The notes under the pieces: generated by a model
The model's input: the letters and a program-made list of their open reading frames with translations, nothing else
Told to the model about the DNA's origin: nothing
Database searches by the model: none
Part shown: in pieces, positions 11,706 to 22,500 of the stretch
How positions within the stretch are numbered: the first letter of the stretch is position 1
Layout: every line of letters begins with the position of its first letter
DNA from: Hanleya hanleyi
Taxonomy: Eukaryota; Mollusca; Polyplacophora; Lepidopleurida; Hanleyidae
DNA length: 64,000 bases
NCBI GenBank assembly: GCA_036873755.1
Contig: JAVTVY010033868.1
Coordinates: 62,001-126,000 of the forward strand
Reading direction: 5' to 3'
Translations under genes and position numbers: made by a program

Positions 11706-11855
11706 AATCAATTGCGGGGTGTTTAACATTACGACAAGAGCAACATACACGTACATGTATAGTTGTTGTTCACAACATTATGCTCATGGTCTCGAATGGC
11801 GTAACGATAACAGAAAAGACAGACAGATGAACACCAGGCGTCCATTAGTAAATCT

Positions 11856-12610
11856 ATGGATATTTCAGAAACCATGAATCAATGGTCTATGATTGAAATC
11901 GCTTCAGCCGAGAAACAGGATGCAGATATAGCATGGATAATCCAGGATAAAAGGGACGACCAAGGAAAACTACGATGGGAGGAGGTCTGTAACCGAAACA
12001 GCGCGTCAAAATCTTATTGGTTCAAGTGGATCGCCTGGTGTTCATAAATGAAGTTTTGCATCGGAAATGGGAATCCGAGGATGGACGCGCTGATCAATTG
12101 CACATATTATTGCTATCTACATTGAGAAAGGAAGCATTTCTGCAACTGCATGCATCCCGAACAGTATCTCATCTTGGAGAACAGAAAACACTGAACAAGA
12201 TCCAAGACAGATTTTACTCGTATGGAAGGAGGCAGGATGTTAAACGGTGATGCAAACAGTGTGACATCTGCAGTTCAAGAAAGTCCCTTCAGCCACGACC
12301 AAGAACCTCGCATAAGATGTATCAGGTTGGATCTCCTTTAGAAAGGGTATCAGTGGACATCACGGGGCCGTTACCAACAACATATTTGAGAAATTAGTAC
12401 ATCCTTGTTGTCACAGATCACTTTACTAAGTGGGTGGAAGCTTATCCTCTGAGAAACCAGGAAGCTAGTACTGTTGCTGCGAGGTTGGTGAAAGAATTCA
12501 TCTTGCGTTATGGGGTACCAAGACAGATTCATTCAGATCGAGGAACCAATTTCCAGTCAATTCTGATTCAAGAGGTCTGCCAGCTGTTAGGGATTGACAA
12601 AACTCGTACA
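11856..12610 (+). pseudogene. Gypsy integrase, N-terminal part
   Basis: The linker segment IASAEKQDADIAWI is followed by a frame change near 12010. The HHCC region (SHLGEQKTLNKIQDRFY ... CKQCDIC) and the core with the first two catalytic Asp residues (VSVDITGP and HSDRGTNF) come next. In-frame stops near 12248 and 12395 interrupt it. The reading stops at 12610 where a Penelope-derived piece begins. It is inactive as it stands. Confidence 0.8.
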
Positions 12611-13190
12611 ATTACAAGCGTCTGGTCCGTCATTCATATTTCAGCCGTCTTCCATTAGAGAATATCCGCGTCCATAATCCAAAGACCTATTCCATATTCC
12701 ATATAACAGTATTAGCACCAAATTCAAAAAGACAATCATAGTATACATAAACCTAGGCTTGTTTCTTGCAAGAGAGAGCGGTCAACATGTTTCAATGATG
12801 CTGGCAAGACATCACGATGTTCCAAAAATATCAAATCCGTATCGCTGATCAATATTCTTAATCCATAATATTCGTTGTAAAGTCGTCATCTAAAGAATGA
12901 TGTATCTCAGTCATGCTTTGATTGTGACTGTTCATATGAGTACCATGGGGGTCTTGAAGTACATGAGCTCATACGGCCCCTAGCCCCAGGTTAAACGGAA
13001 TTAGACACAAGTTACGAAACGTAACGACACAGAACTTGCAAGATACGCCCGTATTTTGCTATCAGCATGCGATATGTATCGCCAAATTTGAGAAACTTTG
13101 AGTGGAGGCGCTTGGTGGTGTAGCCCTGTTTTATAAGTTTCTGCAACAATCTTTTGTGACGTTGATTTAAATAGTATTCTCCTAAGGAGA
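12611..13190 (-). mobile_element. 5'-truncated Penelope-like retrocopy inserted in gypsy integrase
   Basis: Read on the minus strand this is the 3' end of the element at 54920-57290: the C-terminal coding segment QRHKRLLQKLIKQGYTTKRLHSKFLKFGD (residues run from about 13170 down to 13012), the 3' UTR, and the terminus ...AGACGCTTGTAAT. It separates two halves of the same integrase frame. About 20 bases of filler lie at its 5' end. Confidence 0.75.
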
Positions 13191-13196
13191 AAAACT

Positions 13197-13515
13197 CCTT
13201 ATCATCCACAATCTAACGGGTTAGTTGAACGGTGCAACCGGACTCTCAAAGATCAGCTGCCCAAAATGATTCAGAAGAACCAAAGAGACTGGGATGAGCA
13301 ATTGCCATACGCATTGTTTGCTTACACGTCTGCAACACATGATGCCACACATAAAACCCCAAATATGCTGATGTTCGGACGGGAGGTGGATTTACCACTA
13401 GATATCATGGTTGGAAGACCACCAGATGGAGTCACGGATGACTCAACTGAGTAGGCAGCTATCTGGAGAGAACGATTGGAAGTCGCTCACGAACGAGCTC
13501 GAGCCAGTCAAACAA
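13197..13515 (+). pseudogene. Gypsy integrase, middle part
   Basis: The frame resumes with YHPQSNGLVERCNR, giving the catalytic Glu of the DDE triad. It continues through RDWDEQLPYALFAYTSATH and TPNMLMFGREVDLPLD to a stop at 13452, then further in frame to ERARASQTN, where a second insertion starts. Confidence 0.8.
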
Positions 13516-13769
13516 ATTACAAGCGTCTGTTCCGTCATCCATAATTCAGCCGTCGTCCATTAGAGAATATCCGCGTCCATAATCCAAAGACCTATTTCAT
13601 ATTCCATATAACAGTATTAGCATCAAATTCAAAAAAGACAATCATAGTATACATAAACATAGGCTTGTTTCCTGCAAGAGAGAAGGGTCAACAGTTTTCA
13701 ATGATGCCGGCAAGACATCATGATGTTCCAAAAATATCAAATCCTTATCGCTGATCAGTATTCTTAATC
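13516..13769 (-). mobile_element. Short Penelope-like 3' end inserted in gypsy
   Basis: This 254-base piece matches the 3' UTR terminus of the Penelope-like element in reverse orientation. It has the same 3' end (ATTACAAGCGTCT on the plus strand) but a different 5' truncation point (ATTCTTAATC). Confidence 0.75.
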
Positions 13770-14021
13770 AGGCGGAAACGTTACTATGATCGTTGTCGAA
13801 GAGGACCACTTTACAATATTGGAGATCCAGTTTGGTATTTCAACAACGACAAAAAGAAATCCCTTTCTTCAAAATTGAAATGTCACTGGGGAGGTCCCTA
13901 CCAAGTTGTTGGGAAGCTTGATGATACAGTTTATCGCATCCAATTACATCAACATGCGAAACCGAAGGTCATTCATTATGATCGTCTAAAACCGTATGAG
14001 GGCACCAATTTCAAGCCTTGA
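13770..14021 (+). pseudogene. Gypsy integrase C-terminal domain
   Basis: The frame RRKRYYDRC ... GDPVWYF ... HWGGPYQVVGKLDDTVYRI ... VIHYDRLKPYEG ends in TGA. This is the GPY/F-type C-terminal module of Ty3/gypsy integrases. Confidence 0.8.
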
Positions 14022-14130
14022 GCTGTGCCCAAATAGTCGACAAAAGAACAAACAGGCAAAAGACTCGCAAGACAAACTTACCTTTTTTCCTCTTGAATGA
14101 GACGAACTGACAAAGGACAGAAGTTATATT

Positions 14131-14909
14131 ATGAAGGACAAAATTGAGAATTATTTATTGTCTTTCAGAAAAGAGATGTCGGATGCAAAGAAGCCACGAA
14201 TTGTGATACAGGAGATGAAGAGGGACTTCAAGTGCGACGAATGTGGAAGAACGTACAAACAGTTGAGCAAGTTGATAAGGCATCGGAAAGACTGTGTGCA
14301 GAGGGAAGGGTGCTACATATGCCCTTATAAGTGTGGCAAAGGTTTCATAGGTGATAAGGCATTGGGGCGCATACATCCAAGTGCGTAATGACACCTTTTT
14401 ACAGAAAGAAGTCCATGACTTTGCCAGGGGTACGGAGACCAACAGCAACAGTGTCAAAGCCACCAGTCTCTGTGTGTCCAGTAGTCGAGTTGCCACGAAT
14501 AGAGGACACCACTGCCAAGCCTGTGGAGAAATCGGTGACCTCAACGTCATCTGATGTTACCAAAACAACTCCCTCGAGTCATCCAGTTAGCAGCACCACG
14601 GTGTCACCAGGGACCCCATTGATGGATGAGGAAACCGACGTCGACGGTGTGGTTATTCCTACTGAATCGTCTGATGTCATCTTCATCTCCAACTCGCCTC
14701 CAACTGCTTTTGATAATACAACGTGCATCCTCCCACTAACCAACCACCCAATACCATTTGACAGTTCGTCACCTGTATATGTAACTGCAGGCCCAACAAG
14801 TAACACAACCACAACCGCAACATCTTCACCTCTCTCCTCTGGATCTCCTTATGATATCTCTGCAACATGTCAATCAGTAGAGATCCGCTGGTGTCCTCTA
14901 CACAATTGA
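14131..14909 (+). pseudogene. Extra 3' ORF of the gypsy element: two C2HC fingers and a Ser/Thr/Pro-rich tail
   Basis: Frame 14131-14388 encodes a basic N-terminus and a finger of type C-x2-C-x12-H-x3-C (CDECGRTYKQ...HRKDC). It continues into a second Cys pair (CYICPYKCGKGF) and stops at 14386-14388. The next frame starts at 14388 and runs to 14909, rich in Ser, Thr and Pro. Just upstream of its ATG the second frame holds the His and Cys that would finish the second finger, so I infer a single-base frameshift between 14355 and 14370. Some mollusc gypsy elements carry such a 3' ORF; its function is unknown to me. An overlapping TAATG stop/start is an alternative reading. Confidence 0.5.
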
Positions 14910-15390
14910 TTCAAACTATTATTACGTCGACCAGACATGAAGAGGAGATGACCCAGACAGAGCTCGATGAGGGATGGGGCCACATCCATACAGTCACGTT
15001 AGCGAAGTTCCCCAGTGGAAGGAGAGAAGGAGGAGATCATCAAGTCTCTGACCACCACAGATTGTCCACTCTGTAAAGGAAATTGAACTATTATTTGATT
15101 GTTGAACTTTAAAACTTTGATGGGCATTTCATTTTATGGACGTTAGTGTGCAGATGGAATGTTCGGATGTTAGTTGAAGAATTTTCTCCGTTAATTTTCA
15201 TTGTTACAGTTAGATTTCATGTTATATGGCATAGGACAAAGTAAGGTTTTCAAGTAATGGAACAGTTTTAAATGATGAGTGAAACTGACGTAAACACTTT
15301 TATTTTGAAGCTGACTACGAGTGATGTTTATTATGTGGCGAAGCCAAGACAGAGCTTGTTCGAGGACGAACAAGATTAAGGATGGGACAA

Positions 15391-15800
15391 TGTAACGAAA
15401 AATTTGTAATTCCTCCTCAAGACCCTCAAACATTTACGTACCGAGAGTAGGAATATCCGGAAACATATCCAACACGGTGGCGCGTCAACAAATCGATCGG
15501 TTCTTTTCCCTATTTCTTATCCTGGCTGAATGGGCGCGATTACTACAACCCTTAGCATCATTTGTAAGTTATCGTGCTATGGTTAATCCACGTAAATCTT
15601 TTCTAAAAGTATGGCTTTATCTCGTTGAATATTCAGTGAACATTGCTAATTTGCTCCTTGGAAAAATACTGGTAACCGGAAAGTATATCCTGCAACGTGG
15701 CCAGAGGTCCTGTTTACATCCGTAACTTCTCGGTGATCGACGATCAGACCCATTCGTAGATTTCCCTGGCCGTTCACAAATTTATTGCAGTTTATAGTAA
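15391..15800 (+). repeat. Probable 3' LTR of the gypsy element (right end unsure)
   Basis: TGTAACGAAAAATTTG follows a purine-rich tract directly, as expected for PPT-LTR junctions. No second LTR is in the window to define the end, and no convincing CA end was found. Confidence 0.45.
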
Positions 15801-15948
15801 AGTAATGCTAAAACTCAGAGGAACGATGGTTGAATTTATCTGCGATTATATCCCTGATTATATAAATCCATATTCAGAATTGGCGAGAGGGTGTACACTA
15901 AAGGTATTTATATGTGGAAAATGGCGAAAACATTGTCTATTGTCTATA

Positions 15949-16186
15949 AAACGCCGCTATTTTTTATCTAAGCATTGTGATAGTGCACACTGTCAGAAGG
16001 ATTGGGAATAGACGTGACGTACCGAAAATAGTTGGGTCAAAACGACTCAAAATGTTTTGTGAAAATGGAATTGGACCCAAAATGTTTGAGTCCGACACGT
16101 CTGTACCCGAAAATATCTGGTCAAGTTCACCCGATTCATCTGACAGTATGCACTATCAGAATGCTTAGATAAGCAATAGCGGCGTT
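15949..16186. repeat. Foldback: inverted repeat of about 48 bp
   Basis: The left arm 15949-15998 (ACGCCGCTATT...TTATCTAAGCATT...GATAGTGCA...CTGTCAGA) is the reverse complement, with a few mismatches, of 16139-16186. The roughly 140-base loop itself shows weak further symmetry (TTGGGTC / GACCCAA-like). It is possibly a MITE remnant. Confidence 0.65.
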
Positions 16187-16199
16187 CAACAGCTATATA

Positions 16200-17600
16200 C
16201 AACGCGACTAGAGAAAAATCGTTTTACGAGGGAATTCTTGTGGTTACAAAAGTGTGCAAGTTTGATGACGATCGCGAATTTTCTTTGTTTTCTTTGAAAT
16301 CCCGATCAGATGGGAAATTCTTCGAGAGAATGTCGGAAGGAAAAACTGAAGAAGAAAAACGAAATCGTTTTCAAAATTCTCGGTCGATTTTCTCGATATC
16401 GGTATTTATTCGCCTTTCTTGACCCATCGAGAATCTGGTTTTATGTTTATCGAGAGAATGCTGAGATAATTTGATCCAGAAAGCGTCGACATAACATCAA
16501 AAGGCGAATGAATACAATTACTTCATTCAGAGGTTAACAGCTATTACCCCGCTATGTGTGGGAGCTGTATCAAGTTTATGACCATGTTTCAATTCATCTG
16601 TAGCTGCCCGTTAAACAATGCAGTGCTAACGTACCATGTTCGTCGCCATTTTGAGAGATTGCATTGATTGTCAAAGTTTCATTCGCGACTTTCTTCTAGT
16701 ATGATTGATGAATGTAGTCCGGCGATGATTAGTGCGGTTGAATATCCGACCACCCATATGTCCCATCTCCGTAGTTGTTGTCTATTTTAAACCCAACAGG
16801 ACATTATATTTTGTTTTCACACAGGTTTCGTCTGTAATAACGGACATATATTAATCACGGCTAGGCGAAGTCTATAGCGACACTACTTCCATTCGGGTTA
16901 AATTACTTCTTCTCCACTGAGAAAAAATCTCGTAGGAATTCTCGACTGATTCGCGATATCGTTTTGTCTTTCGAGATTCTTTTCTCGAATGAAAACCGAT
17001 CAATACAGCGAAATAAGAACGGCTCGCGAATCATTCGGTTTTTCTCATACGAATTTTTTTATTCGTTCTCGCCTTTGAAAATATCGACATCGACAAAGGG
17101 TCGCAAATTTTCCGATAAAAATACGAGCATTTTTTTCGAGACCCTTCCTAAAGCGATCGTTTAAAAATTACTGACCAAGACTAGATATTAAGTAATTAAG
17201 TCATTCTAGAATCAAAGCTACATAACGCGTTGGTTATATAAGCTGTATACCAACCTTAATACGTTACCGCGGACAGCTTTTATGTTCCGCATGTCATGAT
17301 GCTGTTCGATGGAATTCAAATCTGCTGGAAGAAGAACGACTGTGTTTAACTCTTGGCGACGCGATGAAAAACACAGACGCAAATATAACCAGTTCTAAGG
17401 CATCTTAATAAATCTTCTACGGGTTCAAAATATTTAAGTTCGCGCGTAATTTTTTCCTGACTGCGTTTTATCTCAACGCGACTATCGCGAGAGTGGCGGT
17501 ATAGTAGGCGAGTAGAAGTTGCGCGCGTCTTCGTCGCACGACACGTCAACTTTTAGTTCAACATTATTCAATCGCGACTTTTACGCGAGGGGTTAGCGTT
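16200..17600. other. CpG- and TCGA-rich stretch upstream of gene B
   Basis: TCG, CGA and CGCG are far denser here than in the flanks, for example at 16938-17160 and 17440-17545 (TCGCGAGAG, GCGCGCGTC). No protein signature is seen in the short frames. It could be an island-like control region for gene B or foreign DNA. Confidence 0.4.
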
Positions 17601-19041
17601 CAAGGTTGTTATTTTTGGGCAGTACTGTACTATATTATAAACAATGTACTATATTATAAACAATTACGGTTACGTAATACAAGTAAAGATGTCAGTCATT
17701 ACAAAATGCGGTGAAATAAAAGCAACATTAGAAGGATGGTGAAAAACGAATTCGGCGTACTGACAAGAAGTCATATGACCCCACCGACAAATACACTGAC
17801 TGCACGTTTCTAAAGCACCATAAGAAACAAAAGAGATCACTGTGATGATTTGTACCGTAACCAGGCTTTTATTGTAGCTGTACATGTGCACTAGATTCCT
17901 GCCTGGGATATATAAGATAAAAATATTTCAAAGTGATGACACCTGTCAAGCCTTCTGTTGGAAAATGATGGACTATAGGACCGTCAGATTGTAAAAAACA
18001 ACGGCCCAAACGAGGGAGTATTTATTGAATGCAAATTCGTATTCATAACAAATATCAGTGATGCTCCACGCCGACCAAGCACTTCATTCTTCACCATGTT
18101 TGCAAGTCACAAAACTACAATCACTGTGACAATGATCTGTACAGAGGGCAAGCCTCGGGGACGAAACGTCCACCACCAGATTCTCATCAATGAAGACACT
18201 TTGTGGGATACACAACAGTGGTATTTTGTCAAATTGAAAACAACAGGAGTAAAATATTTATAGTGGTATGCAAGAAGAGAATACAATAAACTATTATGTT
18301 GATTTAGTCGGCTGCATTAGTCATGTTTACAAAATATATAATATAATATATGATACTTGGAAGAAAATAAGCGAACAACAATAATGATTATTTAGTCCGT
18401 TGCAGTATTGTTGCGCGACGAGTTAAGCTTAATTGAATAACTGGAACTGTTTTCTCACTGTTTCGTGATGCAAATATAGAAAATATTTCAAGCTACACAG
18501 CTTTAGCAAAGGATATTTGCGAAGGAGGTTGGAGATTTATACATAAATAACACATTTATGCACAATAACTCAAGTTACCTTCAGCAAATCTCATAGGTGC
18601 CTTAATCTATAAAAAAGGAATCATATTGATATTACAGTCACAATGTCGAAGGGCAAATGTTACCATGACCCAAAGAAAAATGATACATTTAAACGTGTAT
18701 TTATATATGCAAACGTATAGACACATGAGTAAATTCTGTGTATGTGTTTGGGGCTTGGGTTTGACTGGAGGTCATGAACTGTGGCGCGGTTTGACAGCAG
18801 CTTCATATGGAATGCTTCATTAACATGACCGAACAGAGTAGTCAACAGAGCGACACCGCCGTGGGCGTAATGTTGCAACTTTACTATGGGTCACTTACAT
18901 TAGATAAAACTTATAATTGTAGATGTAAGATTGTCTAGGCTGTTTTATAGGGGTATCTTGAGTTTGTGATTCCTGAAACATCGCTGTACATTCTCCAAGT
19001 TGATGTGAGCTTTTTATCTTGAATTACACCGAGAAAGAGAT
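17601..19041. other. Upstream flank and 5' leader of gene B
   Basis: No other gene was recognised. A 20-base direct repeat (GTACTATATTATAAACAAT) occurs twice at about 17626-17665. A stop in frame with the gene B ATG (TGA at 19006-19008) sets the upstream limit of its reading frame. The promoter could not be placed by eye. Confidence 0.4.
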
Positions 19042-19523
19042 ATGGAAATAACCGAACCACACCGACAAAATGGACAGGACACGGTGGGAACGAAATCTAA
19101 AAAATGCCTCGTAAAGTTTTTCAGGTCAAATTTGCTTGTTTTATTAATGCTACTCGGTGTATTCCTTGGTGTAGCGATCGGTGCTGGGTTGAACAAAATG
19201 AACCCCAAGCTCAACAGCAAACAAATCGTGTATTTACGATTTCCAGGAGATATGTTCATACAACTGATGAAAATGTTGATAATCCCAATCGTCGCGTCTA
19301 GTCTGGTGACGTCTACAGCTGAAATGGATATCCGGTCCTCGGGTAAGATCGGTCTACGGGCCTTGGTCTACTATATGACTACTATGGCACTGGCAGCTGC
19401 TCTGGGAATAACTTTAGCGGTGACTGTACGACCAGGGGAGATAACTGGTGCGAAAACTAATGTGGGACCCCAAAAATACGGCATATCTTCCAGCCCCGTA
19501 AACGCCTTCTTGGATCTTCTGAG
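19042..19523 (+). CDS. Gene B exon 1
   Basis: It encodes residues 1-160 plus two bases of codon 161, with donor GAG|GTAAGG. It contains a hydrophilic N-terminus, TM1 ([20 protein letters not shown]), TM2 with the SLC1 signature [14 protein letters not shown], and TM3 ([18 protein letters not shown]). Confidence 0.9.
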
Positions 19524-22500
19524 GTAAGGTTCTGCCTGTATTCCCGTTTGCCAAAAATTATCTTCCGGCAAAATAACCAGACATAGTGATATATTATTGT
19601 AGTATGGGGGGGTATGGTGTGAAGTTTATGGTATGTTTTTGCTATGTATATGTATAGACAGTGTGTTTTGTTACAGCCATATTTACTTCACCAAGAAAAA
19701 AATATGTACTGTCTGGAATGGTCCACCCAGTATTATTCAGTATGAGATACAAAGCATGTCACTTGGTAAAGGGGAAAGTGAAAATATCATAACACATGCC
19801 CGTGTTAAAAGTAGGAGTTCTTCTGTAGGCTAATTTAATGTCAGGAATAATTCCTCGTTATCAAGATTGAATTTCGTATTACGCAATTTTATCAAACGAT
19901 AGGATATCAAATTTTGTAAAGCTTGCGAGTTTGCGAGTAGAGTTTTCTCACGTCGTAGAGATCAGTCGATGCAGAGGGGAACACGTAGGTTCATACAGTC
20001 AAAAGAAAAAACGAAGAAAAGGTGTAGATTTTATGAATGAAATGAACCCATGTAAAAACGAACTTCCGCTTGAAAATGAAGTTGCTCAATCTTTGTTGGA
20101 TTTCATTATTGACTGGAAAAGAGTTTTCTCCCTTGAAAAATTCTCGAATGAAGGAGAATGCAACACTCAAAAACACATGTCATTTGAAAAGAAAGCAATT
20201 GCTGGCCTACATTGGTCCTGTTCTATAATCACGCTACAGTCATCGGTTGTGAGCATATTGTATTATTCAGGAAAAGAAATTGGATGTGGGACTGGTGTGA
20301 GCAGATGTTATGCCATATAACAAACAATTATTCATTCAACGCTGAGTGAATAAAGACAGTAATTTGCATTAATGGTACAGCGCAGTCAAAGGGCCTTGCC
20401 AGTTCCGATAGATATCAAGAAATATACTAGGCAACGACAGAATCGTATAAATACTATAACAGAATGGATAAATAGTTGTAATTTCTCAGAATATTCCCAT
20501 GAAGAACAAACAAAATCAGCTGAACATACATGTAGTCGTCACGACTGGGTAATGCGCTGGGAAACGGCTGGGCAGCGGCTGTGTAATGGCGCAACCTCAC
20601 AGCATCATAGCTGCATTGGTAAAAAGGAGTTCTAGTTTCAATGCATATTAATTGCGTTAACCTTTATCACTGTACATTCAGTAATTAAAATCTCACAAGG
20701 CGTAGAAATCCCAAAAGGCCTTGATGGCGCTGAAAATAATGCGAATTTTGCCAAGAACAAATAATTATCGTGCGCTTGCAGTACGCTAGCAATATGTTAA
20801 GCGTCAAGCAGATCAAGCCTACAGCTCGAGAAATATTTCATGAAATCAGCAAAGTTCATTCACATCGAATCCTAAAGTCACAAATTTTGTACTTCAATCT
20901 GCAATACCTGTGTAACCGTTCAGAGTATCTGAATGAGATAGACAGCGTTTAGTCTATTTTTTTTTTGCACTTTCTTCTCCTTGAATGTTACCCCATACCG
21001 TTGGTGTTCCCCTTTAAGACCAGTATCTATACTCTATGTAGAAGCAGTTCAAGAAACTGGTTTTCTATTTCTTTACAACCGGTAGTTTGCTCAGGGGTAT
21101 GTTTGTCCACATAAACTTTATGATGAAGTATAATGTAATATACACCTGGATAATCAACTCAACTAAAAATGACTAAATTCAAATATACAAAACTTTTTTT
21201 ATTTGCGTTCTCAACATAATAGAGTATAGTGTTTTCTTTATTTGCGCTTGAACTTTTGTCTAACACAGCAAATTGAACAGTGTGTCCAACTCAATCTTTT
21301 CTGTTAATGATTTTCATTTTCTCAGAAATATGGTTCCTGACAACTTGGTCGAAGTTTGCTTTTCATCCGTGAGTACATCATATTTTTTTTTGTTTACTGT
21401 GCATTAAGATGTTTTTGAAAACTGTTGCCATCTTTTCTTCTACAAGGGACTAGCGTACCGTACTTTCACTTATTTCGAGGCGAATCGGGATTTGGTTCTA
21501 TTATAGAATATGCCATTTCGAGCAACACGGCCTTGCCTTTTGTGCGTCACAGCTGTGCCGTCGTCTGATTGAACCGAGGATGCATTCCAACATAATTGGT
21601 CTCCTGGGTAAACCTTGTCACATTGTTTCAGAAAGGCAGATACCTGCCCCTAGTTGATACGGTACACTGAAGTAAGAATCACAGTATTAAAAATCTTTGG
21701 ATTATCGACGTGTTCTCTCGATGGACGGTGACTCCAAAACAAAAGACGCCTGTACAAAGAAAACAACTTTTAATTAACTGCAAAGAGTTGTAAACCCTAC
21801 CAGGCCCGGGGTGATGGTTTTATTAAAATATGGATCGTCGTTCACGGATCAATGCCAATAAATTAGCCTGCTTCGAAAACTTAAACAGATCGCGGAAGGG
21901 CCGTTCAGCCGTCGTCCATTAGAGAATATCCGCGCCCTCCAATCGATACTTATACAAAAGTTGATAAAAAAAAACCCAGAATGACCGCCATTGACCAAAT
22001 AAAATCATGGGATTTTCAAGTAACGAATTTTGCTGGTGAAAACGGCTATATATATGTTATTCGACATAACGATGAAGAACGAACGAATTGCACCGACTTG
22101 CCCAAATGGGCCCCAATAGGATGCCTTGGATGCAAATTTCAAAGTTTCCCAAATGGAATGAAATTTGAGATGCATTAAAATAATGCACAGTATTCAGTTT
22201 TGCTATTGATCAATAGGCCGTTTTGGATTGACCGAGAGTCAATGCGAGTCTAAAGTACAGAAACCACTGTTATTTTTTGTGTCAGTGGATACATTGGGAG
22301 ACGATGCGTCTCTTATCAAAATTGCGGTGAAGGGCAAAGATCAAGGTCACCGTGAACCTAAAATCAGAAAATCGTTAAAGAGCGCAACTTTTTGTATGAG
22401 TAGATACATGTACATTAGGGAGAAAAAAAACAATGATGCCGATCTTGCTGTGTGGCGAGACCCTGGAAATAATTGTAAGTGTTGCACTTCAGTCTTTTAT

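Larger units (their letters stand above)
1..11807. repeat. Segmental duplication, copy A (left edge off-window)
   Basis: This stretch reappears at 45568-61347 in the same order and strand, including exons, introns, SINEs and MITE remnants. Alignment starts at base 1 and the match stops abruptly after GTAACGA at 11807. Exons differ by about 1.7%. Intergenic sequence is nearly as close, apart from small indels and four larger segments present only in copy B. The true left boundary lies upstream of the window. Confidence 0.95.
11808..15800 (+). mobile_element. Ty3/gypsy LTR retrotransposon remnant, 5'-truncated
   Basis: Pol sequence starts directly at the end of duplicate A. It holds the RNase H-integrase linker (from 11856), the integrase zinc-binding domain, the integrase core and the integrase C-terminal domain ending at 14021. 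An extra zinc-finger ORF follows, then a purine tract (AAGGATGGGACAA) and a likely 3' LTR start TGTAACG at 15391. There is no 5' LTR, gag, protease or RT in the window. Two Penelope-derived insertions split it. The LTR right end is not certain. Confidence 0.75.

Noticed and set aside
19931..20320. 129-codon frame in intron 1 of gene B
   Set aside because: Low-complexity basic start, no family match recognised, and no splice sites linking it to the transporter.
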